This document shows, one piece after another, positions 35,501-46,867 of a DNA stretch of 64,000 nt; the first letter of the stretch is position 1, and every line of letters starts with the position of its first letter. The position numbers and the translations under genes are program-made. This DNA is from Takakia lepidozioides. Lineage: Eukaryota; Streptophyta; Takakiopsida; Takakiales; Takakiaceae. Below the pieces are notes generated by a model, which saw only the letters and a list, made by a program, of their open reading frames with translations, was not told the DNA's origin and made no database searches. The stretch covers positions 22,878,001 through 22,942,000 of the forward strand of contig CM060731.1 in NCBI GenBank assembly GCA_030704615.1, read 5' to 3'.

Positions 35501-38500
35501 CCTGTTGGGTCCAATTGCTGGGCATTTCACACACAGCAGATTGATGCTTGTGTGAAGGGATTTCTAGCGGAAATCTGGAAAGCCTAAACCAGTAGTTTAT
35601 AGTTTATACCAAGGTAAGTCCCACTACTGGAGTGAACCCCTGTTGACCACAGGGCTACAGCAAACATCTCGTGAGTACATTCTAATGGTATCTTGTGGTT
35701 CTACCCATAGACCGTCAGTCCTTGTGGGTGCTAATAAGTTTCTTTTTCTTCTTTCTTCTTTCTGGCAGTGCCCTTGAGACCACCATGGCTACCCCTAAGG
35801 GTGGGCTGAGACTGGAATTCAGAGCCCATTTTCATGGCTACAAGAAATGAGTAGTAAGGGGCAGCACTAAGGGTAGCAGTTGAGTCGAGGTTTCCAAACA
35901 TTGCTGAGTGTGTTCCTTGGAACCAGGCCCAACCTATTAGACCAAGGTCACAAATTTCAGTGGTTGGGTGTGAACCGCCCATTTACCCTCGTGGCTACAG
36001 TAGATTACTGCTCTTAGTTTTGCTGAAGCAAGACTAACTTAGTACTAACTTCTCAAATAGGGCTAGGGAAAACTAGGGAAAGCTTACTAAAGATCTGCAG
36101 TCTCTGCACACTGACTTTGGGGAATGTTGAAGCATGGGACTGAGTGCGTTGGTGAACCTAGAAAATGCTAAGGATTTGGTTGACAGTTGTTTTCTTGTAC
36201 TTCTCTTGGCTCTTGACAGTTTTTATGGTTGAACGTATGCAGGATTCTGTGTTATCGTATGAGGCGATCATGGAGATTAAGATTGACCATCAAACTTGCT
36301 ACAATTTGATAGTTTGTTACTACGTACTAGGCAATACAGAGAAAATGAAGAGCTGCTTTACGAAAATGCTGCTAGTGAGGCACTATGATTCCGACTCAGA
36401 TGATGATACAGATGGGGAGAACTCCATGCTTCGGGTTTGTAGTTCTACTACCCTATTTACATTGCTGTAACCCTTCAAATGAAAAACCTGGAAAGTTGAA
36501 GGGTGGATTTTAAAACAGCTGCATGGGAAGGTCAACCAACTTAGGCTCAACTTGTCATCAACCAGGGTAGTTGAACATACTTTTGCTCATAAATTGCACA
36601 TTCTAAGTGTTACTTAATGTTCTCTATGGAGTAAGATTTGCAATCAAAATGGTCCTAGAGTTGCCAAGGGTGCCAAAGCATAACTCCCATGTCTCATAGA
36701 TTCTTTTTCTGAAGAGCTGAGGGAGAGAAGAAGAAATTTATTACAGAAAGGGGGAGATTAAAAGAGAGAAGTTTTCTAAATGCACCTAAAGCCGAAAGAG
36801 CTTATGAGATGGAAAAATTGAAGGGTCTGCTATGTTACATCCAGAATGATGGACTAAGGGAGGAGCTCCAGGAAAAACAAAACGTAGCTCTCAAGTACAT
36901 TTTGACTGCTGCACGGCTCATTGCCCCTGTGCTTGGAAATACATTCGTGGAAGGTTACAACTGGGTTGTGGAGATGCTGAAAGACCAACAGTATGTTGCT
37001 TTGGCAAATGAGATGGAGATGGACAAAGCCATTCAACACCTCCATAGACGGGACTTTGGGCAGGTACTGTCCTTTGTGGGGAAGAGGGAGAGGGAGCAGG
37101 ATCCCCCTTATGAACAGAATAATGTTTGAGAGTTTGTGACCGGAATGTAGTTGCATTATATGTGATAAAGGCCTCATAGATGTCAGACCAGAAGACTACA
37201 GCTAAGCATGATGTATGTGTAAATTTATGTGTTCACACATTTTCTGGTGAAAGCGTTCTGCTGCCTGTCATAACTAGCTTTGTTGGGAAGTTTTTTGGTA
37301 GGGAGCACTGAACATTTGTTGCCATGAATCATTCAGGCAATTACACTACTGAAGGAATTTGAACGAAAAGAGAAGGACCTGAAGGCTCGTGCAGCAACAA
37401 ACTTATCATTTTTGTACTTTTTGGAGGGAGACCTGTCAAATGCTGAGAAGCATGCAGAGCTGGCTGTGCAAACCAACCGTTACAATGCACAAGCCCTTGT
37501 AAACCAAGGGAATTGCATGTACACCAGGGTACTTTCAATTGGATCTGCCTCCAACTGTTAGTCTTTGTTCGTGGTGCATGTAGTCAGGGTAGATAAGACA
37601 TCTCAGGAGATTACCACCTGATTACTTACCCTCTTGCCACTTTCTTTCCTTTGCTGCAATGCTGTGCCAGTTAATTGGTCTCAGAGGATAACACTACCTT
37701 TTCCAGATTTTCAGTGAACTGATCATCTATGATGGATTGTGTACAGGGGGATGTGGAGGGAGCAAAAGCAGTGTTCATTGAGGCGGCAGAAGTAGAAGCA
37801 GAGTGTGTGGAAGCCATATACAACCTTGCTCTGTCACACAAAAGGGTTGGCTCACTCGCAGAGGCACTAGCCACCTTCAAGAAACTGAGCAGCTTCCTTC
37901 CCAACAACATTGAGGTTTTGTTTCAGGTCTTTAATCAAACCTCCTCTTGCTCTTTTGGTTAATCATACTGTGCTTGTTTGGAACAGGGATAATTAAGCAG
38001 GAACTGTGCTTACTTGGTAGCTACAGAGTTTCCCCCAAAACAGAAAGAACAACTGACCCTCATGTGTAGCTCTTCTTTTTGTCCCTCTCTGCAAAATCAG
38101 ATGCATTCCAGCAGGTCTTCCAAACTGACACTTCATGAATTGCAGAATGTGCGACTTTTTCTTCCCTCTTGGAGTCTCAAATGATTTTCAAGTATGTTGG
38201 ATTGGAACAGGGATAATTGAGCAGGAACTTTCTATGATGGTAGCTTTCGGCGTCCCCCTCAAACAAAAGAACAATTTACCCTCATGCTGAACTCACATGC
38301 CCCAAAAGTACATGGATTCCAGTGGGTCTTCCAAAAATCTGATGCTTTTTCTTTCCTCTTAATTCTCAAGTTTGTTGGTCTTACCAGATTGGACATGTTT
38401 ATGAGTTGATGGGGAATAACCGGCAAGGCATCAAATGGCTGGAGATTGTGAATACACGTGTGATGCACGATGCTGGGGTGTTGGCAATGCTGGGGGGTCT

Positions 38501-39598
38501 CCATGCCAAGTGTGATGATGAGCCTCAGGCACTCCACTACTACAGTGAGTCACACCGCGCATATCCAGCTAATATGGATATCACTTCATGGTTGGGGGCA
38601 TTCTACGTCAATAATGAGGTCTACGAGAAGGCAATGCCCTTCTTTAATCTCGCTTCCAAGCTGCAGCCAAGTGAGGTGGAGCATTCAAACCTTTTCCTCG
38701 TGATCTTATTGAACTTGAGTCAAGTAGATACAGTGCTCAAGAGGGTCTTGATGTATTCTGTAACTTCCTTGATGGTAAAAAACTTTTGGATTGGTATACC
38801 TGCCTGATAATGTTTGTTCATCTCTTTCAATTGTAATCCTGTCATTTTTACAGCCCGCAAGTGAGGAGAGTTTTCCGTAGCTATGTGAGTGCATTACCTG
38901 TTTTACAAAGTTGTGTTTCCTTTCTTGCTTCAAGTCTTGTTCTGCTTCCATGGTGCAGTGTTTTCATGCAAGGTGAGCTCCTGTGTGACCCTCAGAAGAC
39001 TCTCAAGAAGTGTTTCTTCATGTAAGATGTAGCATTGAGTTTGTCATATTGAAATCTGAGTTTTGTACCCCCACCATCATGTGATGATTGTGAGCAGGTG
39101 AAGTGGCAGTTGATGGTGGCATCATGCCACCGGCGCACTGGCGCGTACCCAATGGCCCTGGCCAAATACAAAGAGATTTTGTCCAAGCATCCAGAAAATA
39201 TTGAGTGCTTGCGCTATCTAGTGCACATGTGCACAAGCCTTGGTAGGAAAGACGAAGTCCACCACTATGAAACTCGGCTCCGCAAAACTGAGATGGCAGG
39301 GTTGGCTGACTCCCAGTCCCGAAAACAGAAGGTGGAGCTTATCAAGGGGTCGTTAGAGTCTCAAGGTAACGCATGGAATCAGAAAGGAACCACTGGAGAG
39401 GCCAAAGACTTTTCACCTGAATCCATGGACTTGTCAGGGTCATTGTACACATCTGGAGTTCTAGGCTCAAACTCAATTTCTATGTCCCCCTCCTCTCCCC
39501 TTCCACAAAGAACACCTTTGCGAACTGTGACTCAGAAAAAGGAGAGGTTGGACGAAGAGGAGTGGCCAGAGCTTGGGGATGACCTCTTACCCATGTAG
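32547..39598 (+). CDS. IFT88: Intraflagellar transport protein 88 (TPR protein)
   Basis: Core IFT-B subunit needed to build cilia, here presumably in sperm. Exons: 32547-32690, possibly 33066-33164, about 33280-33542, 33778-33927, 34310-34396, 34600-34722, 35070-35252, 36243-36434, 36845-37063, 37337-37528, 37747-37926, 38388-38675, 39098-39598. N-terminus has the family signatures DDLYEGYNDYDHQL and RPMTAVHAAGYSS. Then TPRs: ALEKAKEAGKRERLLCKHRE, LRVNMGNIYYKQRKYPMAIK, NIGNAFMRLGQYQ, TCYNLIVCYYVLGNTEKMKS, RAATNLSFLYFLEGDLSNAE, NAQALVNQGNCMYT, VEAIYNLALSHKRVGSLAEA, WLGAFYVNNEVYEKAMPFF, WQLMVASCHRRTGAYPMALA. An acidic DSDSDDDTDGE loop follows TPR6. The C-terminus ends WPELGDDLLPM, as in algal IFT88. 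Exons 2 and 3 are the least certain. No break was seen. AATAAAG lies about 70 bp past the stop. Confidence 0.95.
35253..36242 (+). repeat. IFT88 intron made largely of (CT)n, LINE-tail core and LINE fragment
   Basis: The intron starts GTTCTCTCTCTC directly at the exon end. It continues with a CT run to about 35,275, then the ~70-bp core (cgctcaaactgtgcgcgggg to cgtcttacgagtacattctc, about 35,298-35,362). A degraded LINE 3' end follows at about 35,395-35,690, with cacacagcagattgatgctt and gtgtgaagggatttctag matching the 47.8-kb copy. The remainder (35,690-36,242) is not recognised. Everything identifiable is in the sense direction of the gene. Confidence 0.8.
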
Positions 39599-40456
39599 CT
39601 CGTTTCCTTGTAGCTCAATTTGATCTTATCTAGCAAAATCATGACAACTTCTTATACTTGAGTGAGTCAATAAAGGAATGGTTTTCAAGTTAGCTGGGCT
39701 TCACACCGACAACCCATGACCTTTTCCTTGCTTACAATGGGAAGGCAAGACGTTTACATCCTGCCTAATATGTCGCGCGGATCCTGAGCCTGGGGCTTTC
39801 GTCCATAGAGAAAGCCAAGACGGAGATGCAAGACCTCAAAACCACAATCTCTCCATGACAAAAGATTCAACAATGTCATCTGCGAAATTCGGCTCCGTTC
39901 AAGTATCTTCTTCACTCCAATTCAGAAACTTTTGAAGCAACAAGGGTGAGACTGCACTCCTGGTGTTTGTATGCAAACTGACAAGAAAGATAAACCCTAA
40001 TCCACCCTAACGAGGAAAAGAGAGATTGCTACTTTTCATCCATCCAATTCCCTGTTGAGGGGCCCTTATGTCGGGGACAGACGAGGAGGGAAAGAGAAAG
40101 AGAAGGTCGAGAGTTGTGAAGAAAGGGAAGGATTCGGGAAGTGAGAGGTGCAGTGCATGGCTGTGATGGAAGCTCTCTAACTTAGTGTGGACGCGGGCAT
40201 CCGTAATTGCTGAGAACGCTTCGTCTGCTTCTTTGATGCGAGAGTCATCCGTGTATTCCAGATTTACGATCCCTGGTTTCGCACCAGATCCTGCTTTTGC
40301 GGTTTGTTGCGCGCGAGATCGTGGTCCCTGGGGTCTTTGCCCTTATTCCTTGGTATCAATCGTGCTTCTGTGCATCTGGCTGGCTGCATGAGCGTGAGAG
40401 AAGGTGTGAGAGAAGTGCAAGTTGTTTCGTCACCTTTTGCAGGAGGTCGGCAGAGA
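39599..40456. promoter_or_regulatory. Intergenic region IFT88-BET1
   Basis: About 860 bp between two co-directional genes. It must contain the IFT88 3' UTR (AATAAAG near 39,670) and the promoter and 5' UTR of the SNARE gene. The purine-rich stretch GGAAAGAGAAAGAGAAGG near 40,090 may belong to the 5' UTR. No other gene is visible. Confidence 0.4.
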
Positions 40457-42045
40457 ATGATGAACCCACGACGGTGAGTGTTGGTCTTGTTTTACAGAAC
40501 CTTTTAGTGCACGTTTTATTTCTACGACAGTAGAGTGAAGGAAAGGGTGTTTTGAGGGTATCGATGTCTCGGGGGAGACGCAGATTCAGAATCAGGAGCG
40601 GCTGTACCCTTCCTGTGTATTGAGACGATCTCTCATGTGGTGATCGATGTCACGCCCATACATGCCACGGAACCATTTAGGACTTACAGGGCTGGATGTC
40701 TCCTGGATGAGCTCCTCCATAGAGCTTGCATTTGTCTCTCTCCCCATTGCTTCGGTTCTGCAATGAAAGCCTGGAGTTTGTTTTTGTAAATGGCATGTTT
40801 GCAAAGCTGATTCCGGACTGCACCGTCACCCGTACAGAGATTATCGCGGGAGTCGGGGACAGTTGTTCGATTCCCTGGAGGAAGGAGGACTGCGGGCATC
40901 AGCACCATATGCCACCTCCAATGAGATTGCAGAGCAGGAGAATGAGCGAGGGCTGGATGGCCTTCATGACCGTGTGAATGTCTTGAAGAGGGTACGTTCG
41001 CTTTTACCTCTTTTTTAATGGTTTACTATAGTCAGCACAATTGTGGAGTTTGTGCAAGATTGAAGTTGGGGGAGCTATTTCCCAGCTGGTCAGAGTGCTC
41101 CAACTTTGAATCCGGCATCAGAAACTGCAGCCTGCGAGTATTTCCGTTACTCCCCTCCTGCAGTAGATTTTTGTTTTCTCCTTCAGATTCTCAGCTTGCT
41201 AGTTTTTCAGGTGCGTTCTCATGTACTCTTACAGGAATGCAGACCCACAAAGATATTTGCACTGTGATCTGGATCATATTCTACAGTCGCAAGGGTGAAG
41301 ATTGGAAAGCAGTGTTTAGACCATGGAGAGAGTTGTCTTCTTATGGAAGCTCATTAGCTTGGTAAGTCAATTCCTCATTTTTCTATGAGAGAATGAGGAT
41401 AACAACTCAATAGAGGTGAGGGTGTTGCAGTTGACAACGGATATTAATGAGGAAGTGGACAGCCACAATCGGATGCTTGATCGCATGGTATTCGTCTTCT
41501 ACCCTGCCTATTGTACTTGGCCACAGATTTTTTACTGTTAGACGTCAGTTTGAACCCTAGAGCAAGTTAGCAGGGAACTACTCATAAGTGGCACAAGTGG
41601 TTTGGGTAGCCCATTCCTCCAGTTTCCTGGTTGCACATGCACAAAGCAGGCAGTTGCTGGAAGCAAATGTCGGGTATGCCACAGATATGTCCATGATCAT
41701 TTGGCTTGACAATTGCAGGGAAATGATATGGATGCCTCAAGAGGAATGCTGTCAGGGACTATGGATCGATTTGCAAGGGTAAGTTGGTGTATCATGCTGT
41801 GGGCATTACGATTTCTGCTTTTGGTCAAGCACTACCCTTCTTCTGTATGACAAGTCTAGATTGATTTCCTTCTGGTGAGTTCTCTTATTGAGACAGGTGG
41901 TAGAGAGAAATAGATGGGTCTATTACTCACAACTTGGTTGCTTGCCTGGGTGCAGGCATTTCAGACCAAATCAATGCGGAGTATTGCTACAATTGTGGCA
42001 ACATGTACTGTGGTGTTTCTTATGATCTATTATTTCACCAAATGA
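40457..42045 (+). CDS. BET1: Bet1-type SNARE (five exons)
   Basis: Qc-type SNARE acting in ER-Golgi vesicle fusion; plant relatives are BET11/BET12 (BS14a/b). Exons: 40457-40473, 40838-40991, 41431-41487, 41719-41778, 41956-42045, all joining in frame. The protein is about 125 residues: MNPRRDYRGSRGQLFDSLEE, a linker with ASAPYATSNEIAEQENERGL, a SNARE heptad region (LHDRVNVLKR, LTTDINEEVDSHNRMLDRM, GNDMDASRGMLSGTMDRFAR), then a C-terminal tail anchor (IATIVATCTVVFLMIYYFTK) ending at the stop. Length, start MNxRR and tail anchor agree with the family. The initiator is ATGATG; either Met could be used. The small first exon was placed by the matching CG|A codon at the splice junction. Confidence 0.93.
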
Positions 42046-43905
42046 AGGGCATCTGTCTATGTGTACAGCAGCAGCAAAGCCAAACAAATACAACCTACAT
42101 ATTGAGGTCTTTGTGGCTTCATAGACAAGTAAGAGAGAGCAGTCATAAGAGAATGTTGCCCCAGATTGGAGTTGGGATGAGGTTGCATCGCACATTGTGT
42201 GGATTGTGGTTGATGGACCTTTCTGGTCAGAGTTAGGCTGGTGTGAACTGACTGGTGTGAAAGCATTTTGTATCCAAAACACATTGGACGGCATGTATAG
42301 TTCATTCCATACTTGGGTTGATGATTTTTGTGGATGCTACCTCGAAACAGTGTGTAAATCAAGCAAGCGTCCACTATAGCTCCTCTCACCCTTTCTTCCA
42401 TTGGTTGATCCTCATTCACCGTAGTCCTGAGGGAAGACCTTCAGAATAAAGGTCCTGGAGGCTTTCCAGGGTGACGCAAGGTCATCGTTTTTTAGAGCGC
42501 GAGTAAACGGAAAATGTGCCCCTTTTTTTTTCTTTAAGGAGATGGAGGCTGTGATGACGCTGATTCCCCCTACCTGCATATTCCGTGGTATGAATGAGGA
42601 TGGATGACCATTACACAGCAATGAGCTAGCAACACCCATGTCAATTAAGCATTTGTCCTCACCTAAGCAGCTAGCTTATCCTCAACTGCCTGCATGGCAT
42701 CTGACCTGGCTAAGCACTTGGATGAGAATCTGTGGAACCAATCAAGAAAGGCCAAGCTGGCTGATGTGATTAGGGTGATGAATTATATAAACATGGGTGC
42801 ATGCCTGGTGTTCATTTTGTGAATGATGGAGGAAATGTGTTCTAGTTGTGGATGAGCGGGAAATGGAAAGCAAGTATTTGAGGTTCTCAGGAGGGGATCC
42901 TTCCTGCCTCGCTAGCTACCTCAACCCAACTGCATCCCCCATTTTAGCTCAAACTGTTAGAGGAAGAGGAATAATCTTGGGAACAAGAGTCTTGGTGAAG
43001 ACGGTTGGCATCTTTTTTGTTAGTGTTGATGCTCTACAGGGTGTTTGGAGAGGGATATAGAGGGAAGGACAAGGTACCATGGCGGTGCAAGAGAGTATGG
43101 GAGAGGTTTCCAGGTTTCCAAGGACAGTCGATTGTTAGGTTGTTGTTTAGGGAGCCTTCCATTTCACCAAATGCTTCCATGGAAATTGGGGATGGTGCAG
43201 AAATGTTTGTGGGGATCCCAGTGACAACTTGTTTTAGTATTGTGATGCGACTAGTTCAGTTGCGTAGAGCTCATTTTGTAATTGGCAGCAAGCGCTTATG
43301 AGTCGATTGTAGTGTAGTGTTTCTGCTGCTGAGCAATTGGAAAGCATGTTGTATACTTGGACACCCTCTGCACACGGCTGCACACGTATAACTTCCAGGA
43401 ATTTGGGGTACATCTGCAAAAACAACTAATTCAGCCCAAAATGGGCCTTAAAGGCGTTTAGGGGTTAATCTTCTGCAAGAGCTCAAACAAGGTTTTATGA
43501 GGACCGGCTTCTTTTGGGGGCGACAAGCTTAGTACCCTGCCTTAGTAAGATAGCGGCTATAAACCCTTTATACTTTAGAGTAGAATATTCCAGGCACCTT
43601 CAACAGCTCCCCTGACGTGGCGGCAATGGTTTCATCCATATGGCAGGCATTTGTCAGAGGAGAGATAAACGCACCAACAGCAAGCAGAAACACACAGATT
43701 TAGAAGCATAAGTGCTGCATAACATAATGACAAGGGAGCATAACATATGCCACCCAACAGAGCAAATGGATCATACTACACTGTACAGTGGGAAAGTTTG
43801 GTGTTAAAATTTGATTCTTGAATCGGAGGCACCACAGCACAGATTGGAACAGTAGTACTTAACTGACAAGCAACACTGACTGATTTAGCGAGAGAGAAGG
43901 TGGGC
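42046..43905. other. Intergenic region BET1-VTT gene
   Basis: 1.9 kb with only unrecognised short open frames on both strands. The left part should be SNARE 3' UTR and the right part the promoter of the VTT gene. I see no transposon ends, RNA genes or repeats from the families found elsewhere in the window. Confidence 0.4.
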
Positions 43906-46757
43906 ATGGCGGTGCTTGGATCTGTATCAGTCAGTATACCACATTCAAAACGTTGTCTGCACGACCCCACGTTTGATAACCCTTCTGTTTCCCCCAGTCT
44001 GTCCCTCTCTGCAAATGTGTGGATGGGTTCTACAATTTTGTCTCCGGTTCTCCCTCATGCAGCCCCGTTACACACTGTGTTTTGCTACTCTTCCGGTTCG
44101 GTAGCGTCTTCATCCGACCCACAACTTCCTCCAAGCTTTGATAATTGTAAGCGCTTTCATTTAAAGTCTACGTTTCGAGCAACCCATATGAATGCTTCAG
44201 TTATTAGGCCTGGGGACTGCGTTCTGTCCCCAAGAGTGTCAACTGCACTGCCCTTGTTAGTTCCATCACGAGGATTGTTGAGACAACAGCGGCATAGGGT
44301 AGCGGTGTTACAACAAATTAGGCAACGACTGCACAGCGTGAGAGCATCCTCACTCAAGGATAGCGAGCCAGAAGTTTTGCGGCAAGTTGATGAACACCCA
44401 CCTCACATTGAAGTAGAAAGACTACAGCCTGTTAGAGGTGGAGAGCAACAAGAGCGAGATGGAAGTGAGATTTTGACGGAGGAGGGGAAGGGTGATATCC
44501 TGGATCAAGCTAACGACGGCGTTTCTGAGCTGCCTACAACAAGGGACCGCATTGACGAGGGAGTCGCTCTTAGAGAAAATGTGGAGGAGGATTTGTCTGT
44601 TGCAGTACAAGGCACGGTAGTAGCCACTGTGTCGCTGCTTGGTGTCTTGGGGGTGTTTGGCGCGGTTGGAATTTTCTTCAAGGACCAGATCAATGATATT
44701 CTCAGCCAATTCGCGGATCTCATTGAAGGTTGATTCTGCTTCCTCTTCGTCTTCCTTCCTTTTCCCCCCTCATAGATTTGTACTGTCCCCTTCTCCATCT
44801 ACTTGGTGCGCACTGCAGACAAGGCTTCTCATTTTGAATCCAAACAATGCATCTGGACTTTTTAGTGGGGTAATTTGTTTGTGAGCTTTGGATGCATTTT
44901 ACTCCAGAGATGATTGCTTGATTTCCTTTCATGGTCAGAAGGTACATCCTTATATCAAACAAGGACAATCTGGCTTTCCGTTGAGTATGGATAGACACCC
45001 TATGGCAAAAGAGTTTCAGTGGGTGCATAAGCTGTTAGGGTTGGAGGGCCTCAGTAATGCGAGGGACTGAACCTGGTACGGGGTGGGCTTGGATTGGGGG
45101 TTGCAGCCTATGGGCCTGCAGGCTACGTGATTTTTGTGCTTACCTATGCTGGCCTTGAGGTACGTTATGGTGCCCTACTCTCCTGTCTCATTTCTCACTG
45201 CTAAGTCCATGGCTGTTGGGTTTCTATAAGTCCCTGTGTTCACAATCTGTGGACTGGGTTGGCCCTCTTCCTTTCCCTCTCTCCCTTGCTTGTAACAGGA
45301 TGAGTTATCCCTTCTCCCGGTGGAGGATGTCTTGTAAATTTGTTGAAGAAGGACTACCAGTAAGTACTTTGTCAATTGTGGAAACATGCCGTAGGTAACA
45401 TTTTTCGCCCTTTCCTAACCAATACGTTTTGTGAGGATCTCATAGAGGATCGAGCATTACATGAAGTTCAAGGGGGCTTTGGACAATACCCTACTCTCAT
45501 CCAGAATCTCTAGAATCCATTCAAGTGGGGGTGCCTAAGGAGTGCATGTCAGCACTCCAGAACAGCTCCAAAACAGCCACTGTGGCTTCGGGGTGAGTTT
45601 GGCATCCCTTCCTTAAGCTCCCAACGAGATGAATTCAAGGTCAGATGGTGGGGTCAGCTGCAACATATGTCCAACATCACATATCCTAAGTTAATCGACT
45701 CTATATCTTGGAAGCAGGATTGCCCTGTCAAACAGGCTAAGTCCTGGCGGAAGAGAGTAGAAGAGATTCTCAAGGATCTGAACCTAAGCCGGCAAGTCAG
45801 TCTGTGACATGGGGGAGGACATCATGGATGACCTCAAGGGTCTACCTTGGCACTAGACTGAAATTTAAACTCAGGACGGGAAGCCTACCTTTGAACAGCA
45901 AACAGAAGCAGAGAGGAAAGGGAGAGTGCAATTGCCGGTTGTGTGGGCAACCTGAAGACAATATTCATGTTCTGATTCATTGTCCGGGGTTCTCTCACCA
46001 GAGAGACGCTCTCTTCAAATCTATCAAGGGAATTGTGCATGTACCTCTGTTTACCAACTTTGAAAGTCTCGAGGCTGAGCCAAAAGCCCAGGCCCTTTTG
46101 GGGCCTACTTATTGGGCAAACCACACATAGCAGGTTGATGCTCATGTAAAGGGATTTCTAGAGGATATCTGGAAAACCCGGATCAATTGTTTATTCCAAG
46201 GTAAGTCTTACTACCGGCATCAGCCCTTGACAATGGTAGGTTCTGTCCCTTTGTGTTCCGCTCAAACTGGGCGCGGGGTCAATGGCCACATGGCTACAGC
46301 AAACAACGTCTTATGAGTACATTCTCATCCAGAAAAGGATGGACAACCCACTTATGTCTGCTTTTTAGATGTCTGAAAAGAACCGTTCCATGATGGACTT
46401 AGGTTCCGGGTTGGCCTTGTATTTTGGAGGGTAAGGTGGCAAGTTATATAGTTTGGAACTGCAGATTGATGGCAAGAAATCTCACTTTTTCAGCACATTT
46501 CGGGGTAGATCAGGGTTTCGCTCTCTTACTGCCTAAAAGAGAGGCACTGTAAAAGAGTGGACAGAACTGTTACCACACCAGTACTCTGTTTGATAAGATC
46601 TAGCAAGTGCTGATCCTGTGGTCTGAACTCGGGGTGAGTGCTAGTATTGAATGGAGGTGCAATAAAGATCTGTCTTGTGCAGAATTATCTTGTTTCATAC
46701 TGCAAGTCTTGGTATTGGTGCGGACGTTTCTGTAATGATTGTAGGCCCAGTTATGCT

Positions 46758-46804
<47 letters not shown>

Positions 46805-46828
46805 CCCTCTCGCTCTCGCTCTCTCTCC

Positions 46829-46867
<39 letters not shown>

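Noticed and set aside
35731-35982. Minus-strand frame in the IFT88 intron, possibly with a pol III B box
   Set aside because: The box lacks the invariant A and no repeat copy is seen in the window.
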